From a bacterium (GTDB taxonomy: Bacteria > Myxococcota_A > UBA9160 > UBA4427): a DNA stretch of 64,000 nt. Below are positions 9,757-17,865 of this stretch, piece after piece (the stretch's first letter is position 1; each line of letters begins with the position of its first letter). Made by a program: the position numbers and the translations under genes. The stretch is from the NCBI GenBank assembly GCA_024742285.1, contig JANSYR010000002.1:310001-374000 (forward strand), read 5' to 3'. The notes beneath the pieces are model-generated. The model searched no databases, was not told the DNA's origin, and saw only the letters and a program-made list of their open reading frames with translations.

Positions 9757-12642
9757 ATGATGAAGAGATTCTCGAGAAAGCGCCGCGCAGACGGCGGAGG
9801 CAAGGCGAGCGCGATCGATGCGAGCGAGTGGCTGCCGAAGATCGCCGAGAAGGGCATCGTCGAGACCGAATCGCTCGAGCCCTGGACGGAAGCCGGCGTG
9901 CCGGACACCGTCGCTGCGATCGGCAAGGGCGCCCGCGCCGACGGCTCCGCGGTCCTGGTGGCCTTCTCGCCGGCCTCGGCGACCGAGGCGATGATCGGCG
10001 GCCTCGCCGCGGCGCAGCGCGCGGCCGAGTCCGAGGCGTTCTCCGGCGAGCTGCTGATCGTGGCCCCCCAATGGCCCGCCGGCGCGCGTCGCGTGCTCGG
10101 CCTGATCGGCCGCACGCCCTACACCGTGGAGCCGGTCGCGGCCCCGGGGCTGACGGAGGGACGCGTGGTCGTGGAAGCCGAGCCGGCGCCGCGGATCCTT
10201 GCGAGCAGCGCCGCCCAGCTCGCGTCGCGCATGGTCTCTTCCGAATCCCGCTCGGCCTTCAGTCGCGCCGCCGCGGCGCTCGAAGGGCTCGCGGCGAAGC
10301 ACGGTGGCTGCGTCCGGGTCGGCGTGGACCGACTCGAGCTCGTGGTGCTGGCGCGGCGCGTGGCGGAGATCCGCGCCGATGGCGAGAGCGCGGTGCTCGA
10401 GATCCAGATCGGGGGCCGCTCGACGACGCCGCTCTCCGGCGCGGATCTCGCCGGTGCGCTCGATGGACTCGAAGGGCAGCTCCGCCGCCGTCTCAACGAC
10501 CGAAAGGTGCGCGAAGGCGAGGAAGGGCTGCGCGGCCGGGTGATCGGCCAGCTCGCGGCGGGGAGCGAGCTGCGGGGCGTCCGTCCCTGGCCGCAGCCGG
10601 GCGCGGACCTCGATGCGGTCGACGGCGTCGGGATCAACGAATCCGGCGACCCGGTGGTCGTGGCCGTACGGGAAGAGCTCGACTGGCGCTCGCTCGGGGC
10701 GGTCCTCGAATCGCTCGGTCAGATCGAGTCGCTCCTGCCGGTGCTCTTCACGGAGACGGCCCCGCCGCTCAAGCTCGGCACGCCCCGCCTCCTGCTGACG
10801 GCCCAGCGCTTCAGCGACGGCCTCGAGCGCGCCCTGTCGGCGCTCGTCGTCCCCTACGAGCTGCGTGCGGTGTCCGGCGAAGCCGGTTCGGGCGTGGATC
10901 TCGTCTCGCGGTCGGCCGGTGACGGCGCCGAGTCCCGACCGGCGCGGCGCGGTCGGCGGCGCGGGGGCCGGGGGCGCAGCGCCGGAGAGGGCCGTGGCGC
11001 GAACGCCGAGAAGGCCGACGACGACGACGGCGGCGACGGAGAGGCCGAGGCGAGCGGCGACGGCGAGAGCCGGGGGGCGGCCCGCGCGGACGGCGAGGGC
11101 GAGGATGGTGGTCGACGCGGCCGCCGAAGACGGCGCTCGCGGCGCGGTGGACGCGGCGGCGACGCCGGGGATGCCCCGGATGCCGGCGAGAACGGGGACG
11201 CCGAGGCGTCGGCCCGCGAAGGCGACGAAGGCCGAAGCGGCGGCCGCCGCAAGCGTCGGTTCGAGGAAGTGTCGCTGATGGATCTCGACGAAGGTCCAGA
11301 TGCGGACGACGAGAACGCCGAGGAGGCGGACGGCGGCTCCGGCGAGCGCGGCCGTCGACGCGGTCGCCGACGCGGCCGGCGCGGCGGGGAGCGCCGTGCG
11401 GCGGCTTCGGCCGACGAGCAGGACGACGGCGAATCCGCGGGGGACGACGATCCGTCCGATGCGGTGAACGACGACGATCTGGTGGATGCGGACGATCTCT
11501 CGGAGATCCTCGCGCGCCTGCCCGACGACGTGCCGGACTTTCCGGCGACGGGCGGGAGCGCCGACTACGACGACGACGAAGAGGACGACGAAGACGATTC
11601 GGCCGCGGCGCGGGCGGAGCGAGAGTCGCGGCGGCGCGCGCGGCGCGGGGACGACGACGACGACCGCCCGGCGCCTCGAAAGCGCTCGGCGATCCTGGTC
11701 CACGCGGATCCGGACTCGCTGATCGCGGCGATCCTGCTCGCTCGCGACATCCGTCAGCTCGACGGTCTCTGGGTCTATCCCCAGGAAGACCTGATGACCT
11801 TCTTCCGGAGCATCGCGACGGACCTGCGCGACGACACGCCGATCTTCGTGGTGGGCTTCTCGCCCAAGCCCTCCCACGACGTGATCCAGGCGGCCTCGCT
11901 CTATCGCGGCCGGCTCACCTGGTTCGACCGGGGCGCGTGGCCGCCGGAGGATCTCGCGGCGATGCGGTCGTCGATCGGTGCGGAGGCGATCCTCGGAGGC
12001 GACGGCGGCGACAGCACGCTGCCGCTGGTCCTCGAGACCTGCAGCCGGCGCAGTCGTTTCTCGGACAAGCTCGTCGATCTCGCGACCGGACGGTTCACGC
12101 AGCACGACTTCGAGCGGTGGGGACGCCTCTGGCGACATCGCCTCGCCGAGATCGCCACGAAGACCGGCGACATCCGGGGCGACATCGCATCGCTCCTCTC
12201 CGGGCGTCCGAGTGACCTGGCGAAGGAGGCCTCGCTCGTCGAGATCCCGCCGCCGCCGCCCGAGATCGCCTGGGTGGCCGAGCGGGACTTCCGGCTCGTG
12301 CACTTCGGTGGACACGTGCTCGTGGTCGCGGACATCGACGCCGGACTCGACGTGCACCTCGTCTCGCGTGTGCTGCGCGAGCGCTATCAGGCAAGCCTCT
12401 CCCTCGCGCGGACCGCTGGAGACGACGTCTTCGTGTTCGCGGGCGACGAGACGACCGGCAAGCGGGCCCTCGACTACATGGCGATCGCCGAGCACCTGAC
12501 GGACAAGCTCGAATGGGTCGAAGCGCGACCCGATGCGGATCACGTCTCCCGCTTCCGCGTCCGGGACGTCGATCGGCATCCCGAGCGGTTCGAAGAGGTG
12601 GTCGGCGAGATCGCGATGGGTCGCTCGCTGCTCGAGCGATAG
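9757..12642 (+). CDS. Large protein with charged disordered middle and DHH-like C-terminal domain
   Basis: A 961-aa protein in three parts. Residues about 1-385 are a globular region with alternating beta/alpha character and no motif I recognise. Residues about 388-640 are low-complexity and polyampholytic: blocks of Arg/Gly (RRGRRRGGRGR, RRGRRRGRRGG) alternate with runs of Asp/Glu, as in RNA-binding tails of RNase E-type proteins. Residues about 645-961 begin VHADPDSLIAAILLA (HADPDS at 649-654), which resembles motif I of DHH phosphoesterases. A later TWFDRGAWPPED (Asp at 724) sits where the DHH motif would be expected but reads DRG. The C-terminal segment resembles a DHHA1-like fold. This assignment is inference. 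It ends 3 bases before queE. Confidence 0.75.
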   Translation: MMKRFSRKRRADGGGKASAIDASEWLPKIAEKGIVETESLEPWTEAGVPDTVAAIGKGARADGSAVLVAFSPASATEAMIGGLAAAQRAAESEAFSGELLIVAPQWPAGARRVLGLIGRTPYTVEPVAAPGLTEGRVVVEAEPAPRILASSAAQLASRMVSSESRSAFSRAAAALEGLAAKHGGCVRVGVDRLELVVLARRVAEIRADGESAVLEIQIGGRSTTPLSGADLAGALDGLEGQLRRRLNDRKVREGEEGLRGRVIGQLAAGSELRGVRPWPQPGADLDAVDGVGINESGDPVVVAVREELDWRSLGAVLESLGQIESLLPVLFTETAPPLKLGTPRLLLTAQRFSDGLERALSALVVPYELRAVSGEAGSGVDLVSRSAGDGAESRPARRGRRRGGRGRSAGEGRGANAEKADDDDGGDGEAEASGDGESRGAARADGEGEDGGRRGRRRRRSRRGGRGGDAGDAPDAGENGDAEASAREGDEGRSGGRRKRRFEEVSLMDLDEGPDADDENAEEADGGSGERGRRRGRRRGRRGGERRAAASADEQDDGESAGDDDPSDAVNDDDLVDADDLSEILARLPDDVPDFPATGGSADYDDDEEDDEDDSAAARAERESRRRARRGDDDDDRPAPRKRSAILVHADPDSLIAAILLARDIRQLDGLWVYPQEDLMTFFRSIATDLRDDTPIFVVGFSPKPSHDVIQAASLYRGRLTWFDRGAWPPEDLAAMRSSIGAEAILGGDGGDSTLPLVLETCSRRSRFSDKLVDLATGRFTQHDFERWGRLWRHRLAEIATKTGDIRGDIASLLSGRPSDLAKEASLVEIPPPPPEIAWVAERDFRLVHFGGHVLVVADIDAGLDVHLVSRVLRERYQASLSLARTAGDDVFVFAGDETTGKRALDYMAIAEHLTDKLEWVEARPDADHVSRFRVRDVDRHPERFEEVVGEIAMGRSLLER

Positions 12643-12645
12643 GCG

Positions 12646-13437
12646 GTGTCTTCCGAGGACGGCCAGTCGGTCTCGCTCGTCGAGGTCTTCACGTCCGCGC
12701 AGGGCGAGGGGCCGGAGGTCGGCCGGACGACGGTGTTCGTCCGCTTCGGCGGCTGCGACCTGCGATGTCGTTGGTGCGATTCGCCCGGGACCTGGCGCCC
12801 GGTCGACGAAGCACGCTTCGAGACGAGCCCGGGGAGCGAGGATTTCGAGACCCTGCGCAATCCGATCGACGTCCCCGCCCTCGCGGACCGGATCGACGCC
12901 CTCGCGCCGACGCCGCGGACCTGGATCAGCCTGACGGGCGGCGAGCCGCTGCTCCAACCGGCGGCAGTCGATCGGCTCGCGCGGACGCTGTCGGCGAGGG
13001 GGCGACGGATCTATCTCGAGACCCACGGACTGCACGCGGACGCCCTCGCGCGCTGCGTCGACGTGATCGACCTGGTGTCGATGGATTGGAAGCTCGCGAG
13101 CGACGTCCAGCCCGGTCCCGGGGTGCCTCGGCCCGAGGGACTCGACTTCCACGATGCCCACCAGCGCTTCCTGCGCGTAGCGCGGAAGGCGGAGGCGGTC
13201 TACGTGAAGGCGGTCCTCACGCCGTCGACCCGGGACGACGAGCTCCACGCGATGCTCGAGCGGATCGCCGCGGTCTCAACCGAGATTCCGCTCGTCCTCC
13301 AGCCGGTCACGCCCACCGGCGGCGTCGACGCCATGCCCGGGCCGGACCGACTGCTGGCCTGTCTCGCGCGCGCCGAGACCGTCCTCGAGGACGTGCGCCT
13401 GATCCCCCAGACGCATCCGATCTATGGCGTGCTCTAG
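12646..13437 (+). CDS. queE: 7-carboxy-7-deazaguanine synthase QueE (radical SAM)
   Basis: A 263-aa radical SAM enzyme that converts 6-carboxy-tetrahydropterin to 7-carboxy-7-deazaguanine, the ring-contraction step of queuosine (tRNA position 34) and other deazapurine pathways. The substrate-binding SAQGEGPEVGRTTVFVR precedes the 4Fe-4S motif CDLRCRWC (Cys37, 41, 44), with TGGEPLLQ as the SAM GGE motif and a QPVTP segment near the end. The start is GTG immediately after the stop of the preceding gene, which suggests translational coupling. queC, queD and queF are not in the window. The 3' end overlaps the transglutaminase gene on the other strand by 162 bp. Confidence 0.92.
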   Translation: MSSEDGQSVSLVEVFTSAQGEGPEVGRTTVFVRFGGCDLRCRWCDSPGTWRPVDEARFETSPGSEDFETLRNPIDVPALADRIDALAPTPRTWISLTGGEPLLQPAAVDRLARTLSARGRRIYLETHGLHADALARCVDVIDLVSMDWKLASDVQPGPGVPRPEGLDFHDAHQRFLRVARKAEAVYVKAVLTPSTRDDELHAMLERIAAVSTEIPLVLQPVTPTGGVDAMPGPDRLLACLARAETVLEDVRLIPQTHPIYGVL

Positions 13438-15543
13438 GGACGCGAGGGCCTCCGCGAGGTCGCCCGCCGGCTGCGCGCCGAAGCGTTCGGCCAGATAGTC
13501 CGCGGTGATCCGGTCGAAGGCGGACGCCCCTTCGGGCGAGAGGCGCGTCGAGACCTCGCTCGCGAAGGCGCGGGCCGGCGTCGTCTCGGCGCGGGGCAGA
13601 CCCGCCCGCGCGAGCAGCGCGAGGGCTTTGCGATAGGCCTCGGGGATCGTCGGTCCGTCGTCGGAGCGCGGGCGTCGCCAGAACGAGGCGAGCCCCGCGA
13701 GCAGGACGATCCCCGCGAAGACGAAGACGGGATCCAGCCCCTCGAACGGATTCGAGATCGAGGGCGTCTCCCGGGGCCCGTCCGAAGGCGCGTCCTCGCG
13801 GTTGCGGTCCCGGCGCCAGCGCTGCCAGAGTCCTCGCAGGGCGCCGATCTGATCGGCGCTGTCGAAGTCGACGACGCGCTGGAACCACCAGAGCTCGATC
13901 GCCGATCCGAGCTGGGCCATGCGGAGCCAGAGCGACGGGTCGTCCGAGGCGCGCAGGCGCAGGTCCGGCGGCGTGGGGTCGAAGCGGACCCAGCCCGCGT
14001 CGACGAAGTGGATCTCGACCCAGGCGTGGGCGTCCGCGCGCGAGACCTCGACGAAGCCGCCGACCTCGTTCGGCAGGCCGCCGGCGAACCCGTTCACGAG
14101 ACGGGCCGGGAGTCCCGCGCTGCGAGCGAGGACGACCATCGCGCTCGCGAAGTACTCGCAGTGGCCCTCGAGCTCGCCGAGCAGGAACGCCTCGATCGGC
14201 GACGCGTCGTCGTCGCCGAGGGGCGGGGGCGCGTCGGTATAGCGGCCATCGCGGCGCAGCGCGTCGCGGAGGGCGAGGGCGCGTTCGAAGTCGGTGGCCT
14301 GGCCGGCGACGAGCTCTGCAGCCCGCGCGTGGATGCGATCGTCGATGGACGGGAGCGCGAGATAGCGCATCGCCGGACGCGGCCCGCCGGGTCGGGGCTC
14401 GAGCGGCGGCGACGCGACGTCGGCGCGCAGGCGGACGGCGTCGCGCTCGGAGGGGCGACTCCAGATCGTGTACCGGATCCGTTCGTCGCCGCGGCCCGGC
14501 AGGTAGAGCCCGTCGTTCCGATCGCGCTCGAGACCCTGGAACGGGCCCTCGATTCGGAGCGCGTCTCCGGGCGTGAAGAGGACCCCCGCTTCGACCGGCT
14601 CACGGAGGATTCGCTGGGCGACGAGACGCTCCGCCGTCTCGTACCCGTCGGGGTCGAGCACGATCCCGAATCGGCCGACGCCGGGTACCGGGCGACGGTT
14701 GGCCACGCGCTCCTCCTGGGAGATCGACCAGTCCCGGCCGTCGAAGGCGTCGAAGGCGAGGCCGCGCCAGTAGGCCTGATCCGGCGGCGGCAGCGGCGCG
14801 TCCTCGGTCGCGCCCTGCACGCGGAGTACGACGCTCTGGTCCTTGCGGATCCGGCCGACCGTTCCGAGGGAGACGCGGTCGCTGAAGCCGGAGAGGGCGA
14901 TGCCCGGACCGCTCCCGCCGCGCATGAGATTGCCCTTCAGACGCGGGAGCGTCACGAAGAGGACCCCGGCCAGGACCAGGGAGGCGATCGTCGCGAGGAT
15001 CGTGGTCCGACGCAGGTCGCGCGTGATCACCCGCGAGGCCGCGGCCGGGTCCCCGGCTTCGGCGGCCTCGATCGCGAGTGTGTGCACGAGGAGCGTCCAG
15101 GTCACCGTCACGAGGAAGACCACGAGCAGCGGCGGAAAGAAGACGCTGTCCGTCAGGTTCGAGGCCAGGACCACCTGGAAGAGCGACAGGGCGACGAGTA
15201 CGAACTCGGACTTGCGGGGGCGGGCGTCGAGGAGCTGGAGTCCCTGGGCGAGGGACGTGAAGTAGGCGAGGGAGATCGTGGCGGGGTTGCCGTCCAGAGC
15301 GGAGCGGATCGTGACGGTCGTGATCCCGCACATGAAGACGTTCAGCCAGACCGGGCTCTTGCGGAAGGCGGGCGGGTCGTCGCGCGTTCCGTAGCTGACC
15401 GCGTAGGTGACGAGCTGTACACCCACGACCCAGAACGGCAGCTGTTCGGTCAGCCAGAGCGAGGCGCTGGCGACCAGCGACATCCACCACGCCGCGGTCG
15501 GGCGCGGCGCATCGACTTCGGCGCGGAACTCGCGTCGGGTCAT
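13276..15543 (-). CDS. TgpA-like membrane transglutaminase (DUF3488-transglutaminase core-DUF4129)
   Basis: A 755-aa membrane protein. An N-terminal block of about five to six membrane segments (residues 20-205, DUF3488-like) precedes a periplasmic region. The transglutaminase core has Cys in EGHCEYFASAMVVLARSAG, His in ADAHAWVEIHF and Asp in RFDPTPPDL. One more membrane segment (PVFVFAGIVLLAGLASFW) is followed by a cytoplasmic DUF4129-like tail. The family acts at the cell envelope; substrates are not well defined. It is the third gene after MoxR and DUF58, a common trio. The start ATG has GAGGAGCGAGG just upstream. The last ~54 codons run antisense into queE and look less family-like. Confidence 0.88.
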   Translation of the reverse strand: MTRREFRAEVDAPRPTAAWWMSLVASASLWLTEQLPFWVVGVQLVTYAVSYGTRDDPPAFRKSPVWLNVFMCGITTVTIRSALDGNPATISLAYFTSLAQGLQLLDARPRKSEFVLVALSLFQVVLASNLTDSVFFPPLLVVFLVTVTWTLLVHTLAIEAAEAGDPAAASRVITRDLRRTTILATIASLVLAGVLFVTLPRLKGNLMRGGSGPGIALSGFSDRVSLGTVGRIRKDQSVVLRVQGATEDAPLPPPDQAYWRGLAFDAFDGRDWSISQEERVANRRPVPGVGRFGIVLDPDGYETAERLVAQRILREPVEAGVLFTPGDALRIEGPFQGLERDRNDGLYLPGRGDERIRYTIWSRPSERDAVRLRADVASPPLEPRPGGPRPAMRYLALPSIDDRIHARAAELVAGQATDFERALALRDALRRDGRYTDAPPPLGDDDASPIEAFLLGELEGHCEYFASAMVVLARSAGLPARLVNGFAGGLPNEVGGFVEVSRADAHAWVEIHFVDAGWVRFDPTPPDLRLRASDDPSLWLRMAQLGSAIELWWFQRVVDFDSADQIGALRGLWQRWRRDRNREDAPSDGPRETPSISNPFEGLDPVFVFAGIVLLAGLASFWRRPRSDDGPTIPEAYRKALALLARAGLPRAETTPARAFASEVSTRLSPEGASAFDRITADYLAERFGAQPAGDLAEALASLEHAIDRMRLGDQAHVLEDGLGARETGQQSVRPGHGVDAAGGRDRLEDERNLG

Positions 15544-15566
15544 CCTCGCTCCTCGCGTCGGGTCAT
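15529..15566 (-). repeat. 15-bp direct repeat duplicating the transglutaminase start region
   Basis: ATGACCCGACGCGAG (minus strand) occurs at 15566-15552 and again at 15543-15529, a 23-bp period. The downstream copy is the start of the transglutaminase gene. The upstream copy overlaps the stop codon of DUF58 and would encode an eight-residue peptide. It looks like a short tandem duplication of a translation start. Confidence 0.7.
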
Positions 15567-16633
15567 GCCCGTTCCTCGTCGAGGGACTGCGGCAGCGCTT
15601 CTTCTTCGATCGTGATCGTGATCGGGGCGGTCAGATCGCCGGCGGTGACGCGGGCGAGGTAGCCGAGCAGCTCGCGCCGGTGGGCCGGGCCGGTCGAGGG
15701 CGGAATACGAACGCGCGGCGAGCGAAGGCCCACGCGCAGGCCGGCTTCGAGGTGGGCCACGACCTCGGAGGCGGCGACGCGGATCCGGTCCTCGATGGCG
15801 GTGGTGGGCTGTCCCGCAGCGGCGCGGACGAGCACCTCGATCTCGCCCGAGGCTTCGCCTTCCCGTTCGCCGACCAGCAGCCGTCCGCTGCGGACGCTGC
15901 GGCGCCAATGGACGCGGCCGAGTCCGTCACCGGGAACGAACTCCCGGAGCCCGGCGAGGTCGTCGCCCCGTCGCGAAGCCCCATCGCGTTCGTCGCTCTC
16001 GTCGCCGGTCGTCTCGTCGGCGTGAAGGGGGACTTCGCTCACCTCGGGATAGACGAGCGCCCGCGCGGGCGCGTCGATCTCGGCGGATTTCACGAAGAGG
16101 CCGAAGGGGAAGCGCGTCGAGACGCGGACGTGATCGAAGCGGACGTCGCCGCGGGCCTCGGGCGACCACGCGTAGCTTCGATCGACGTGCTCCTTCGGAC
16201 CGATCCGGAGGGCGAAGGCGCGGCCCGCGAGGGTGGGGCCGTCGGGCGCCTCGAGCAGGTCCTCGAGCGAGATGGCGAAGGCCGTGGCGCGCTTCTGACG
16301 GTTGTGGATGCGCAGGACCAGTCGGTTCTCGCTGCGCGCGAAGAGTTCGCTCGGCAGGCGGCGTTCGATGCGGATCCCGCGAAGCGACATCTCGGAGAGC
16401 AGGCCCGAGAGCACGAGGAACGAGAGCATCAGTGCGAGTACGAGATAGAGCAGGTTGTTGCCCGTGTTCAGCGCCGCGAACCCGACGCCCAGGATGATGG
16501 CAACGAAGCACCAGCCTGCGCGGGTCGCGCGGAGCCTTCGCGGAGCGCGGATGCGACGACGGGACACGTGCAGGCCCGGACCGCGAATCAGAGCGGGACC
16601 GCGACGCGGTCGACGATCTCGCTCAGGATCCAT
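15563..16633 (-). CDS. DUF58 domain protein
   Basis: A 356-aa protein with a basic N-terminus, two membrane segments (AGWCFVAIILGVGFAAL and NLLYLVLALMLSFLVLSGLL, about residues 38-75) and a cytoplasmic region. That region holds the DUF58 signature YPEVSEVP ... LREFVPGDGLGRVHWRRSVRSG (about residues 215-270). DUF58 proteins form a von Willebrand-like fold and always travel with MoxR ATPases; the complex is thought to act in envelope or cofactor maturation. The ATG at 16633 was chosen because GGAGGA lies 6 bases upstream. It overlaps the moxR end by 46 bases, so the two genes are tightly linked. A GTG at 16567 is the alternative. Confidence 0.85.
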   Translation of the reverse strand: MDPERDRRPRRGPALIRGPGLHVSRRRIRAPRRLRATRAGWCFVAIILGVGFAALNTGNNLLYLVLALMLSFLVLSGLLSEMSLRGIRIERRLPSELFARSENRLVLRIHNRQKRATAFAISLEDLLEAPDGPTLAGRAFALRIGPKEHVDRSYAWSPEARGDVRFDHVRVSTRFPFGLFVKSAEIDAPARALVYPEVSEVPLHADETTGDESDERDGASRRGDDLAGLREFVPGDGLGRVHWRRSVRSGRLLVGEREGEASGEIEVLVRAAAGQPTTAIEDRIRVAASEVVAHLEAGLRVGLRSPRVRIPPSTGPAHRRELLGYLARVTAGDLTAPITITIEEEALPQSLDEERA

Positions 16634-17568
16634 CGCGGTTCCTCCGCGCCGGAGGACAGGCCCGCGCGGGTGTGGGCGGCGACCCGATGGGCCAGGACGT
16701 CGACGGCGAGCTCGCGCACGTCTTCGGGGATGCAGTAGTCGCGCCCGTCGGCGAGGGCACTCGCCTGGGCCGCGCGGCGGAGGGCGAGGGCGCCGCGGGT
16801 CGACGCGCCGAGGGCGAGGGCCTCGTGTTCGCGGGTCGCCGCGACCAGGTCGAGCAGATAGGCGACGACGCTCTCCTCGAGCTTGACCGCTTCCGCTGCG
16901 CTCTGGAGGCGCCGAAGTCCGTCGAGGCTGAGTACGGGATCGAGGGTCGGGAGCGTGTGGACGCTCGGGTCGAGGGAGAGGACGCGCGCTTCGTGCTCGC
17001 GCTCGGGGTAGCCGAGGGTCAGGCGCATGAGGAATCGATCGAGCTGACTCTCCGGGAGCGGGTGCGTCCCGTGGTGCTCGAGGGGGTTCTGCGTGGCGAC
17101 CACGAAGAAGGGGTCGGGCAGGGCGTGGCTCACGCCGTCGACGCTGACTGTGTCGTCGCTCATCGCTTCGAGGAGGGCCGACTGCGTCTTGGGGCTGGCC
17201 CGGTTCACCTCGTCGGCGAGCACGAGGTTCCCGAAGATCGGCCCCGGCTGGAAGCGGAAGGCGGGGGCGGCTCCGGGCTGGGTCGCCTCGGGCATCGTCA
17301 TCCCGAGCAGGTCGCCGGGCAGGAGGTCGCTGGTGAACTGAACGCGACGGAACTCGCCGTCGATGGTTCGCGCGAGCGCCTGGGCGAGGGTCGTCTTGCC
17401 GACGCCCGGGACGTCGTCGAGGAGCACGTGGCCCCGCGCGACGAGGCAGAGGATCGCGCGCCGCACGACCTCGGACTTCCCGTGCACGGCGCGTTCGACT
17501 TCGGCCTGCCAGCGTGTGATCGACGACGCGGCCTCGCGGCTGGTGATGAGCTGCTCGTTCGACTGCAT
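16588..17568 (-). CDS. MoxR-family AAA+ ATPase
   Basis: A 326-aa AAA+ ATPase. Visible elements are Walker A in DDVPGVGKTTLAQAL (about residues 51-65), Walker B NLVLADEVNRASPK, sensor 1 in FFVVATQNPLEHHGTHPLPE and the sensor 2 region with DVRELAVDVLAHRV near the C-terminus. MoxR proteins act as chaperones that mature or insert cofactors into partner complexes, usually with VWA-type proteins. Here the partners are the adjacent DUF58 and transglutaminase proteins. It is the first gene of the trio. The region upstream contains a tandem repeat rather than a clear promoter. Confidence 0.92.
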   Translation of the reverse strand: MQSNEQLITSREAASSITRWQAEVERAVHGKSEVVRRAILCLVARGHVLLDDVPGVGKTTLAQALARTIDGEFRRVQFTSDLLPGDLLGMTMPEATQPGAAPAFRFQPGPIFGNLVLADEVNRASPKTQSALLEAMSDDTVSVDGVSHALPDPFFVVATQNPLEHHGTHPLPESQLDRFLMRLTLGYPEREHEARVLSLDPSVHTLPTLDPVLSLDGLRRLQSAAEAVKLEESVVAYLLDLVAATREHEALALGASTRGALALRRAAQASALADGRDYCIPEDVRELAVDVLAHRVAAHTRAGLSSGAEEPRWILSEIVDRVAVPL

Positions 17569-17743
17569 GACCGGTGGGAATCCCCTCTGCGCAGACCGGG
17601 CAAGGGTGCGCGCCCCTGCTATTCGGCGCGGGGGACGCTTGCCCTGAGGCGGGCGGCCGATCCGGCATCACGCACCGGCAGCTTGGACGCAGCCCACCGG
17701 CGAGCAGTTCACCGAACGCCCCGAAAGCGGCCCACCGCCCCGC

Positions 17744-17857
17744 GAACGACGTCCCAAGCGCCCGCAGCACCTCGATCACGGCAGAGCCGAAAACGTCGCC
17801 GAGCGCCCGCAGCGCCTCGTTTGCGGCAGGGCAGAAAACGTCGCCGAGCGCCCGCAG
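17744..17857. repeat. 45-bp tandem repeat in the moxR / DUF1302 intergenic region
   Basis: The 297-bp stretch 17569-17865 has no gene. It contains two full copies (17744-17788, 17789-17833) and a partial third (17834-17857) of a 45-bp unit; each carries the core GCGCCCGCAG, and copies 2 and 3 share GAAAACGTCGCCGAGCGCCC. Copy 1 is the most diverged. Read on the minus strand the core is CTGCGGGCGCTCGGC, which also makes up the repeat at 53184. Because 45 is divisible by three the repeat stays open in frame after the stop of the DUF1302 gene. Confidence 0.75.
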
Positions 17858-17865
17858 GCGACTAC

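Noticed and set aside
9586-13248. A 1220-residue open frame antisense to the 961-aa protein gene and queE
   Set aside because: It mirrors the GC-rich codon pattern of the real genes, has no recognisable domains or ribosome-binding site, and consists of long Arg/Asp/Glu-rich stretches. It is a shadow frame.
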